Source: Micromonospora qiuiae (GTDB lineage Bacteria; Actinomycetota; Actinomycetes; Mycobacteriales; Micromonosporaceae). Taken from it: a stretch of 62,415 nt of DNA. The number at the start of each line of letters is the position of its first letter. Within the stretch, counting starts at the first letter, position 1. Position numbers and translations under genes: made by a program. The stretch covers positions 1 to 62,415 of the forward strand of contig NZ_BOPC01000055.1 of the NCBI RefSeq assembly GCF_016863555.1. The letters are read 5' to 3'. The notes under the pieces were generated by a model that saw nothing but the letters and a program-made list of their open reading frames with translations, ran no database searches and was not told where the DNA came from. Of this stretch, positions 7,765 through 15,190 are shown piece by piece.

Positions 7765-8844
7765 TCACCCTACCCGCGTACGGTAACGGTTGTCCGAGCC
7801 GGACCCGGGGATACCGCAGTCGGGCCCGCTGACCCAGGACCACCGGGTGCCGGAATCGTCGGTGAAGCGCACGACCAGCGCCGGGCGCCCCTGGAAGCGG
7901 GCGTAGTCGACGGCGTCGAAGGTGACCGGACCGCCGTGCTCGGAGCCGATCTCGGCCAGGCAGGCGCTCAACGCCATCTGGTCGCCGAGCCGCGCCAGGT
8001 CCCCCAGGCCGGCCGGCCGCCCGCCCGCCGCGCTGAGCTGTGGTTCGGGGCTGCCGGCGAACTTTCTGACCGTCGGCAGAGGCTCTGCCTTCGCCAGTTG
8101 CTCCGAGGAGTAGTCGGTGCCGGTGCGCTCCGGCGGGGCCGCGACCCGGTACCGGGGCTCGGCCGCTGCGGGCGCCGGCTCCTTCGCAGTGTTCGCGGAC
8201 GCATGCTCCTGGGCGTCCTGCGGCTTGTGACCGTACGGTTCCGCGTTGCTGGTGCCCTGGTCGCTCAGCGCGGTGCCGCTCGCTGTCTGGCTTTCGGCCT
8301 GATGCCGGGCGACTTGCAGGACCCCAATCCCCAACACGGCCACGGCGGCGAGCGCGACCGGGCCGGCGAGCCGGGACCAGCGCCGTCGCCGCTGACCCGG
8401 ACGGCTCTGGTCGCGGTCCTGCGCCGGCCGTAACGTGCGGGCCGGACGCCGGGATCCGCCGAGCGGCTGGGCCGGCACGAGGGCCGGTCTGGCACCGGTC
8501 GGCGTTGGTTCGGAGTCGTCGGCCAGGCCGTCGATGGCGTCGGTCGCCCGGTCCACGGCCGCGATGTCATCTTGCGTGGCCTCCGACGGAGCAGCGGCGC
8601 CCATCGCGGCGAGGATCCGGTCGGCGATCTCCGCCGGCATCTCCGGCGATCGCTCACCCAAGGCGGACAGGTCCGCACGGACCTCGGCGACGGCCGGGGC
8701 CAGCGACGCGTGGGCCTGCGCCCAGGCCGGGTCCTCCGTGACGAGGCGAGCGACCTCGGTCTCCTCCGGGGTGCCCGCCAGCGCACCGCCGAGGTAGTCG
8801 GCGAGCAGGTCGTGGTCGACCCCGCTGAACTCCCCGGTACTCAC
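7765..8844 (-). CDS. transmembrane anti-sigma factor for the adjacent ECF sigma
   Basis: 359 aa from GTG 8844 with GGAGGAAGC upstream and a 4-bp GTGA overlap with the sigma gene. The cytoplasmic N-terminus has the anti-sigma HDLLADYLGGALAGTPEE pattern but no HxxxCxxC zinc motif. A single membrane helix lies at about residues 159-178, after a basic QRRRRW stretch. The extracytoplasmic part is Pro/Ala-rich, then ends in a small folded domain. Position matches Rv3912 (RsmA), the SigM anti-sigma factor, so it should hold the sigma factor at the membrane until a signal arrives. Confidence 0.8.
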   Translation of the reverse strand: MSTGEFSGVDHDLLADYLGGALAGTPEETEVARLVTEDPAWAQAHASLAPAVAEVRADLSALGERSPEMPAEIADRILAAMGAAAPSEATQDDIAAVDRATDAIDGLADDSEPTPTGARPALVPAQPLGGSRRPARTLRPAQDRDQSRPGQRRRRWSRLAGPVALAAVAVLGIGVLQVARHQAESQTASGTALSDQGTSNAEPYGHKPQDAQEHASANTAKEPAPAAAEPRYRVAAPPERTGTDYSSEQLAKAEPLPTVRKFAGSPEPQLSAAGGRPAGLGDLARLGDQMALSACLAEIGSEHGGPVTFDAVDYARFQGRPALVVRFTDDSGTRWSWVSGPDCGIPGSGSDNRYRTRVG

Positions 8845-9584
8845 GCTTCCTCCTGGTCGGCATCCGGTCGGGAGTGGCCCGACCTCGATCGGACGGCCTG
8901 CCGGGCTCTCGGGTTCCCGCGGGTGATCGCCGGCACGTCGGACGGGTCGCCGGGCAACTGTTCGCCACCGGTCCGCAGGTGCCCAAGCACGACCGCCAGC
9001 CGGGCCCGGCCCCGGGCGCACCTGCTCTTGACCGTTCCCTCGGGCACGCCGAGGATCCGGGCGACCTCGGCGACCGGGTACCCCTGCACGTCCACCAGGA
9101 CGAGAGCAGCTCGCTGCTCGACCGGAAGCGCGGCCAGGGCGTCGCGGACCACCATTGCGGTGTCGTGGTCGCGTGCCGGTGCGGCCGGCTCGACGCCGCC
9201 GGTGCCGTCGTCTGAATCGCGGACTCCGTCGGGCAGCGGCACCGTGGGGTGGGACTGCCGTCGTCGAATCCGGTCGAGACAGGCGTTCACCACGATCCGG
9301 TGCAGCCAGGTGGTGACAGCGGCGTCGCCCCGGAACCGCCCGGCGGCACGGTGCGCGGACAGCAAAGCGTCCTGGAGGGCGTCGGCCGCCTCCTCCCGGT
9401 CGGCGAGCGTACGCAGGGCCACCGCCCAGAGTCGGTCCCGGTGCCGGCGGAACAGCTCGGCGAACGCGTCCCGGTCGCCGGCGATGTGGGCGTGCAGCAG
9501 ATCCAGGTCGGTGACCGTCTCGTCCACCAATGCTCCGTCCGTCCGGTCCCGAGCGGCAGCACGTCCATCGCGTACGTCCATCAT
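8841..9584 (-). CDS. sigM: ECF-family RNA polymerase sigma factor (SigM-like)
   Basis: 247 aa from ATG 9584. Region 2 spans about residues 30-105 (RDAFAELFRRHRDRLWAVAL, then TWLHRIVVNACLDRIRRR) and region 4 about 145-205 (ALPVEQRAALVLVDVQGYP, VPEGTVKSRCARGRARL). GTG 9527 with GGAG 5 nt upstream is an alternative start (228 aa). The last 35 residues are a basic, disordered tail. Gene order pseudokinase-sigM-anti-sigma-trxB-trxA agrees with the SigM locus of M. tuberculosis and Streptomyces. Confidence 0.9.
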   Translation of the reverse strand: MMDVRDGRAAARDRTDGALVDETVTDLDLLHAHIAGDRDAFAELFRRHRDRLWAVALRTLADREEAADALQDALLSAHRAAGRFRGDAAVTTWLHRIVVNACLDRIRRRQSHPTVPLPDGVRDSDDGTGGVEPAAPARDHDTAMVVRDALAALPVEQRAALVLVDVQGYPVAEVARILGVPEGTVKSRCARGRARLAVVLGHLRTGGEQLPGDPSDVPAITRGNPRARQAVRSRSGHSRPDADQEEA

Positions 9585-9609
9585 CGAGTCCGGTGCGGGT
9601 GCCGCTCCG

Positions 9610-11211
9610 TCACGACCCCTGGACCGTGATCTCCTGGACGCCGACCTTGAAGCCGTTGCCGTTCGCGGGCAGCTCGGTGATCCAGAAAAGCAGGTAGCGG
9701 TACTTCTGGTCGGCGTCGAAGCCGTTGAAGGTCATGGTGGTCCCGTCGTGCTCCTCGAACGGCTGCCCGATCCTGTTCTTCAGATACGCGGTGAGGACCT
9801 GCTCATCGCCGGCCTTGTCAGAAGGGCGGTCGATGGTGCCGGTCAGCAACTCGGCCGAGGCACCCGGGGTGGAGAGGTTGACCTGTACGGACTTGACGGT
9901 GTGCTCACCGCCGAGGTCGATCCAGACACCCATGCCCCGCTTGAGGCCGCCGAAGTTGCTACGCGGGTAGGTCTCCGTCGACCAGCCCTCGTCCCGGTCG
10001 CCGTCGAAGACCTTCTCGGCGTCGCGGACCTCGCTGCGGTTGCGGCTGTCGGGGTCGATGATCCGGGCGTCGCTGATCTTCAGGTTACGGGCCTTGGGCG
10101 TCGGCGGTTCCGTGCTCACCGGCGCACTGGCCGTGGGCCCGGCCACCGGGTCGGTCTGCGGATCCTCGTCGTTGTCGCCCAGCGTGGTGATGCCGATGAT
10201 CAGGCCGATCAGGGCCACCGCCAGCAGGCCGGCGATGCCCAGGGCGACCTTGCGCCCACCTGCGGCGGCCAGCGGCGAGGGCACCTCGCCGGGCTCGGCG
10301 GCGAAGCGCAGCGGGCCGCTGTTGTCGAGGTAGTCGTCCTCGGCGGGCACGTCGAGCCGGGCCAGTTCCGCCGCCAGCACGTCCGACGAGGGAGGCGCGA
10401 CGTTGGCGTCGAGCAGATCCATCGTGAGATCGTCAAGGTAGGCCGGCACGCCGGCCCGGATCTGGCGCGGAGCCGCCAGGACACCGTTCGCGTCGCGCAC
10501 CGCGTCGGCGATGGCTGCCCGCCCGTGCCCGGGTGTGGCGCCCAGCAGTGGTGCCTCAGTGTGGGGCCAGTGCCCGGTCAGGGCGTAGTAGAGGATCCCG
10601 CCGACCGCCCGGACGTCGGTCTCCTGGGTGTCGGCACCATCGGTGCGGGCGTCGGCCAGCACCACCCGACCGTCGTCGCTGATCATCACCGTGCCGGGGT
10701 GCACGTTGCCGTGCACCATGCCGGTGGCGTGCACGGCGGCCAGCGCACTGGCGACGGCGTTGCCGACGGCGGTCGCCCGCCACGTGTCCAGCGGGCCGTC
10801 TGCGACGAGCTCCCGCAGCGACTGTCCGTCGACCCACTCGCGCACCACGTAGGCGCGCTCGGCCTCGTCGATCGCGTCGTAGACGCCGGCGAGGTTGGGA
10901 TGGACGACCCGGCTGGCCGCGACGGCGGCCTGGAGCATCTCGGTGGCGGAGTCACCGCCCGGGTAGCGCATGACGACCGCGACGGGCCGACGCAGCACGA
11001 CATCGACGCCGCGCCAGACCAGCCGGCCCGCGCTGTCGTTGTTGATGTGCTCGACCAGTTCGTACCGTTCGGCGAGGATCTCACCGGTCTGCGGAGCACC
11101 GAAGGTCATGACCGGCGGAGTGGTCTCGTCCGCGTCCTGACCCTCGCCGACCTGGGTCACCCGTCCTCCCTCGGTGATCGTGTCGATCGATGGACCCGAG
11201 TTGCTGGGCAT
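9610..11211 (-). CDS. membrane pseudokinase with extracellular Gal-binding-like domain
   Basis: 533 aa from ATG 11211 (GGGA 6 nt upstream). Residues 48-300 have a Ser/Thr-kinase fold, but the VAIK lysine is missing (PVAVVMRY, residues 76-83) and the HRDxKPxN loop reads HGNVHPGT (167-174), so catalysis is not expected; the DFG aspartate may survive as D187. A membrane helix spans 321-344. Residues 375-533 resemble a discoidin-like domain (VFDGDRDEGWST). In M. tuberculosis this architecture is fused to MurJ as Rv3910, where the pseudokinase is phosphorylated by PknB and binds FhaA. Here it is a separate gene 25 bp before sigM. Confidence 0.85.
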   Translation of the reverse strand: MPSNSGPSIDTITEGGRVTQVGEGQDADETTPPVMTFGAPQTGEILAERYELVEHINNDSAGRLVWRGVDVVLRRPVAVVMRYPGGDSATEMLQAAVAASRVVHPNLAGVYDAIDEAERAYVVREWVDGQSLRELVADGPLDTWRATAVGNAVASALAAVHATGMVHGNVHPGTVMISDDGRVVLADARTDGADTQETDVRAVGGILYYALTGHWPHTEAPLLGATPGHGRAAIADAVRDANGVLAAPRQIRAGVPAYLDDLTMDLLDANVAPPSSDVLAAELARLDVPAEDDYLDNSGPLRFAAEPGEVPSPLAAAGGRKVALGIAGLLAVALIGLIIGITTLGDNDEDPQTDPVAGPTASAPVSTEPPTPKARNLKISDARIIDPDSRNRSEVRDAEKVFDGDRDEGWSTETYPRSNFGGLKRGMGVWIDLGGEHTVKSVQVNLSTPGASAELLTGTIDRPSDKAGDEQVLTAYLKNRIGQPFEEHDGTTMTFNGFDADQKYRYLLFWITELPANGNGFKVGVQEITVQGS

Positions 11212-11540
11212 CTGATTCCCGCTCCGCCTTCGTGTCGCACCGGGCGACCTGATCCCGGCACGGCGAGCGCCGGTGCCTGTCTGTCCCGTCGAGAGCGACC
11301 TTACCTGGGTTCGCCGTCTCCCCGACATGTCATCTTCCCGCCGCCACCGCTGGGAAACTCACGCCTCGGGCGGTCTCGTCCTGTTACGACCGCTGTCAGC
11401 CCCGTTGCTGGCAGATGTACCAGCCAATCTAGAGGCTGCCCACAATTGCCCTCCGCACGGGCGGTGCGGGGACGTGGGGTGGATCGCCACGCCTGCGGGG
11501 TTCCCGTCGATCGGCTGACCATGCTCGGACTTCCGGCTGG

Positions 11541-11549
11541 TTATCCACA
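11541..11549 (+). promoter_or_regulatory. DnaA box (consensus)
   Basis: Exact TTATCCACA followed by GGCCG, in the region upstream of the pseudokinase gene. A second exact copy, also followed by GGCCG, starts 43 bp later. Confidence 0.75.
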
Positions 11550-11583
11550 GGCCGATTCGTCAGTTGAGCGGCGACGCGCCCGG

Positions 11584-11592
11584 TTATCCACA
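11584..11592 (+). promoter_or_regulatory. DnaA box (consensus)
   Basis: Exact TTATCCACA in the same orientation as the copy at 11541. Both share the extended form GGTTATCCACAGGCCG. Confidence 0.75.
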
Positions 11593-11644
11593 GGCCGGTC
11601 CACAGGATGGTGATCCGCGATCACTGTGCGTGCATCTATGGCGA

Positions 11645-13390
11645 TCAGCGGCCGAGGCGGCGGCGAACCATGCCGACCACCTCGGTGATTTCCGAGATCC
11701 GCAACACCATGGCCAGGCCCAGGTAGCTGCCGCCGATCACCGCACCGCCCACCACCAGCTGCACGATCGCCTGCAGGCGGGTCGGCGTGTCGTCGCCGGG
11801 GAGCACGGCCACGACCAGCAGGCCGGCCACGGCGGCGCCGAGCGCGGCAAGGGCCACCCGACCGAGCGTACGCAGGATCGCGCCCAGCCCGATCCGGCCC
11901 ACCCGGGGGCGCAGCAGCCAGGCGGAGCCGATGGCGGCGGCCAGGTACGAGACCGTGTTGCCGATCATCATCCCGGCCCCGGCGAAACTCGCCGAGAAGA
12001 GCAGGAAGAGTACGACCTGTACGCCGACCCGCAGCGCAACCACCGGAATGTTGATCAGTGCCGGGGTGCGGGTGTCCGGCAGCGCGTAGAAGGCGAAGGT
12101 GAACAGCTGGCTGATCGCGAACGGAACCAGTCCGATCGCGGCGACCAGCAGCACGGTCGACGTGGCCACCGCGTTGTCCGCGCTGAAGGCTCCGTAACGG
12201 AAGACCACCACCGAGATCGGTGCGGCCAGCACCGCATAGCAGACCGCGATCGGTGCGAGCACCGCGCTGACGGTCCGGGTGCCCCGGCTCAGATCGCTGG
12301 TGAACTCGTGGAACCGACCGTCCGCCGCGGCGGCGCTCATCCGGGGCATCAGCGCGGTGATGATCGAAACGGCGATGATGCCGTGCGCCATCATCAGCAA
12401 CAGGAACACGTTGTTGTAGATCAGGAGGCCGGCATTGTCCTCGCCGGCCGCCCGGGTCAGCAGATTGACCACCACGAAGAGGCCGAGCTGGTTGACCGCC
12501 ACGTAGCAGAACATCCAGCCGCCGAGCTGGCCCAACTCGCGCAACCCCAGCGCCCGGAAGTCGAACCGCGGCTTCCACCGGAACCCGACCTTGCGTAGCG
12601 CCGGCAGCAGGCCGGCGGCCTGGACCGCCACGCCGAGCAGCGTGCCGCCACCGATCAGGAGAATCTGGTTCAGCCCCACGTCGGCGGGCTGACGCGCCTG
12701 GGCACCGAAAACGAGGATGTAGGTGCCGAAGGTGGCGATGGCGACCAGGTTGTTCAGGATGGGTGCCCACATCGGTGCCGCGAAGTGGCCCCGCGTGTTC
12801 AGGATGGCCGCGATCAGTGCGCTGATGCCGGTGAAGAAGAGCATCGGCAGCATCAGGTACGACAGCTTGGTGACCAGGCCGGTGTAGTCGTCGTCCTTGC
12901 CACTGGCGTACAGGCTCGTGAGCACCGGTGCCGCGATCACCGCGATCAGCACGGTTGCGGCGAGCGCGACCACCGCCAGGGTCAGCAGTCGCTGTGCGTA
13001 CGCCTGCCCCCGGTCAGAGTCGATCTTGCTCCGGCGGACCAGCACCGGGATCAGCACGCTCGTCAGGATGCCGCCGAGCAGGAACTCGTACACCTGTTGC
13101 GGCAGGAACATGGCAGTGGTGAAGACGTTGCCGATCAGGTTGCCGAGAGCCGCACCGATCATGAGATTACGGAGGAAGCCCGTACCCCGGCTGACCAGGC
13201 TGCCGATCGCCATGACCGCGCTGTTGGCCGCGGCGCTGCCCTCCGCCACCTGCTCCTGGGGTGGCGCGACCGACTCGGCCGCCGGCTGGTTCAGCGGCTC
13301 GGCGGAGATGAACGTCGCGCCGTCACCGGGCCGTCCGCCGGGCGCGCCGCCCTGCTGGGCGTTCGCGCTGCGGTAGAGCCCGCCGCTCAT
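11645..13390 (-). CDS. murJ: lipid II flippase MurJ
   Basis: 581 aa, ATG 13390 with GGAGG 5 nt upstream. After a 60-residue disordered N-terminus, about 14 hydrophobic helices follow, starting with the MOP/MATE signature SLVSRGTGFLRNLMIGAALG and the conserved ALMPRMS segment. MurJ moves lipid II from the inner to the outer face of the membrane. The C-terminus ends soon after the last helix (MVRRRLGR), without the pseudokinase that is fused to it in M. tuberculosis Rv3910. The gene starts divergently from pcnA, 125 bp away. Confidence 0.93.
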   Translation of the reverse strand: MSGGLYRSANAQQGGAPGGRPGDGATFISAEPLNQPAAESVAPPQEQVAEGSAAANSAVMAIGSLVSRGTGFLRNLMIGAALGNLIGNVFTTAMFLPQQVYEFLLGGILTSVLIPVLVRRSKIDSDRGQAYAQRLLTLAVVALAATVLIAVIAAPVLTSLYASGKDDDYTGLVTKLSYLMLPMLFFTGISALIAAILNTRGHFAAPMWAPILNNLVAIATFGTYILVFGAQARQPADVGLNQILLIGGGTLLGVAVQAAGLLPALRKVGFRWKPRFDFRALGLRELGQLGGWMFCYVAVNQLGLFVVVNLLTRAAGEDNAGLLIYNNVFLLLMMAHGIIAVSIITALMPRMSAAAADGRFHEFTSDLSRGTRTVSAVLAPIAVCYAVLAAPISVVVFRYGAFSADNAVATSTVLLVAAIGLVPFAISQLFTFAFYALPDTRTPALINIPVVALRVGVQVVLFLLFSASFAGAGMMIGNTVSYLAAAIGSAWLLRPRVGRIGLGAILRTLGRVALAALGAAVAGLLVVAVLPGDDTPTRLQAIVQLVVGGAVIGGSYLGLAMVLRISEITEVVGMVRRRLGR

Positions 13391-13500
13391 CTGTGCCTCC
13401 AAGGGGTACGCCGGAGCCGGCACCGGCCCGCACGCCACAGACCTTAGTCAACTCGCGTCCGTATACCGCGCCCGGCGGAGGAGATGCCGGTCAGGACCGA

Positions 13501-13506
13501 TAGGCT
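13501..13506 (+). promoter_or_regulatory. -10 box of a leaderless pcnA promoter
   Basis: TAGGCT ends 9 nt before the pcnA ATG and there is no Shine-Dalgarno sequence, so transcription should start at or next to the start codon. The same hexamer precedes nfo, moaC and moeA. Confidence 0.6.
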
Positions 13507-13515
13507 GGCGCTCCC

Positions 13516-14976
13516 ATGTCCGAAGCCGCCGCATCCCACGCCATCGACCGCCGCGAACTCACCTCGGCGCAGCGCAACGCCGTCGCCGAACTGCTCCGGG
13601 TCTCCCCGGTCGCCGACGAGTTGGGCCGCCGGTTCGCCGCCGCCGGTCACGAGCTGCACCTCGTGGGCGGTTCGGTCCGTGACGCCCTGCTCGGCCGCCT
13701 CGGCGAGGACCTCGACTTCTGCACCGACGCCCACCCGGACCAGACGCTGAACGTCGTACGCGGCTGGGCCGAGGCGATCTGGGAGACCGGCCGCGAGTTC
13801 GGCACCATCGGCTGCCAGCGGGACGGGCTGCGGCTGGAGATCACCACCTTCCGCGCGGAGTCGTACGACCAGGTCAGCCGCAACCCGGTGGTCGAGTACG
13901 GCACCAGCCTGATCGAGGACCTGCGGCGGCGGGACTTCACCGTCAACGCGATGGCGGTGAGTCTGCCCGAGCACCGTTTCACCGACCCGTACGGCGGCCT
14001 GGCCGACCTGGCCGCGAAGGTGGTGCGTACCCCGGGCACGCCCGCCGAGTCGTTCGGTGACGACCCGCTGCGGATGCTGCGGTCGGCTCGTTTCGCCGCG
14101 CAGTTGCGTTTCACGGTGCACCCGGACGTACGGGCGGCGATGAGCCGGATGGCGCCAGACCTGGATCGGATCACCGCCGAGCGGATCCGCGACGAGTTCA
14201 CCAAACTACTCTGCGGCGCGGATCCGATCGCCGGGCTGCGGCTGCTGGTGGAGACCGGGCTGGCCGAGCGTTTCCTGCCCGAGCTGACCGGGCTCAAGCT
14301 GGAGATCGACGAGCACGCCCAGCACAAGGATGTCTACGAGCACACCCTCACCGTGGTGCGCAACGCGATCTCGTACGAGGATGACGGGCCGGACTTCATT
14401 CTCCGGATGGCCGCCCTGATGCACGATGTCGGCAAGCCAGCCACCAAGGCGGCGGGCCCCGACGGGCGGGTCAGTTTCCACCACCACGAGGTGGTGGGTG
14501 CCCGGTTGACCAAGGCGCGGATGAAGGCGCTGCGCTACCCGAAGGACGTGACCAGCAAGGTCGCCACGCTGGTCGCGCTGCACCTGCGCTTCTACGGCTA
14601 CGGCCGGGGCGAGTGGACCGACTCGGCGGTGCGCCGGTACGTCACCGACGCCGGTGACCTGCTGCCTCGGCTGCACAAGCTGACCCGCTCGGACTGCACC
14701 ACCCGAAACCGCCGCAAGGCGGCGCAACTGGCGGCGGACTACGACGCCCTGGAGGAGCGGATCGCCCGGATCGCCGCCGAGGAGGATCTGGCCCGGGTCC
14801 GACCCGACCTCGACGGCAACGCGATCATGGAACTGCTCGGCGTACCGCCGGGGCCGATCGTGGGGCGGGCCTGGAAGCACCTGAAGGATCTGCGCCTGGA
14901 ACGCGGGCCGCTGGACCGTGACACCGCCGAGGCCGAACTGCTGCGCTGGGCCCGCGACGAGGGCCTTCTCGGCTGA
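13516..14976 (+). CDS. pcnA: CCA tRNA nucleotidyltransferase
   Basis: 486 aa. The nucleotidyltransferase head has LVGGSVRDALLGRLGEDLDF with the DxD metal pair, followed by RRRDFTVNAMAV and the RMLRSARFAAQL motif. An HD domain follows (MHDVGKPATK around residue 310), then an arginine-rich helical tail. Adds or repairs the 3' CCA of tRNA. Location beside murJ matches SCO3896 and Rv3907c; the length is usual for the actinobacterial type. ATG 13516 is chosen because of the -10 box and conserved N-terminal sequence. Confidence 0.94.
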   Translation: MSEAAASHAIDRRELTSAQRNAVAELLRVSPVADELGRRFAAAGHELHLVGGSVRDALLGRLGEDLDFCTDAHPDQTLNVVRGWAEAIWETGREFGTIGCQRDGLRLEITTFRAESYDQVSRNPVVEYGTSLIEDLRRRDFTVNAMAVSLPEHRFTDPYGGLADLAAKVVRTPGTPAESFGDDPLRMLRSARFAAQLRFTVHPDVRAAMSRMAPDLDRITAERIRDEFTKLLCGADPIAGLRLLVETGLAERFLPELTGLKLEIDEHAQHKDVYEHTLTVVRNAISYEDDGPDFILRMAALMHDVGKPATKAAGPDGRVSFHHHEVVGARLTKARMKALRYPKDVTSKVATLVALHLRFYGYGRGEWTDSAVRRYVTDAGDLLPRLHKLTRSDCTTRNRRKAAQLAADYDALEERIARIAAEEDLARVRPDLDGNAIMELLGVPPGPIVGRAWKHLKDLRLERGPLDRDTAEAELLRWARDEGLLG

Positions 14977-15190
14977 GGGACGCGGCTCGCACCCGTCATC
15001 GATGATCATTCGGTGCGGGTCGCTACGCCGAAACGCCGACGTATCGACCAAAAGGTTGACGCGGCTCGTTGCGTGGATCCGTCATGATGTTCGCACGTCC
15101 ATTCGCGCGCTCAACTGTCGAAGCGGGACGATCCACTATCCGTCCGGCCGCGTTCAAGGCGTGGTCGATGACGAGCGGGGAGATTATCTA

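Larger units (their letters stand above)
11212..11644. other. 433-bp intergenic region with two DnaA boxes
   Basis: Lies between the murJ stop and the pseudokinase start; both genes read leftwards. No ORF with coding bias was seen. It holds two exact DnaA boxes and a third GTCCACAGG-type half match near 11600. The spacing suggests that the pseudokinase-sigM run has its own promoter here. Confidence 0.6.

Noticed and set aside
8572..11613. 1013-aa open frame on the plus strand
   Set aside because: It runs antisense through the anti-sigma, sigM and pseudokinase genes. Long shadow frames are expected at this GC content, and the peptide has no domains and poor codon bias.
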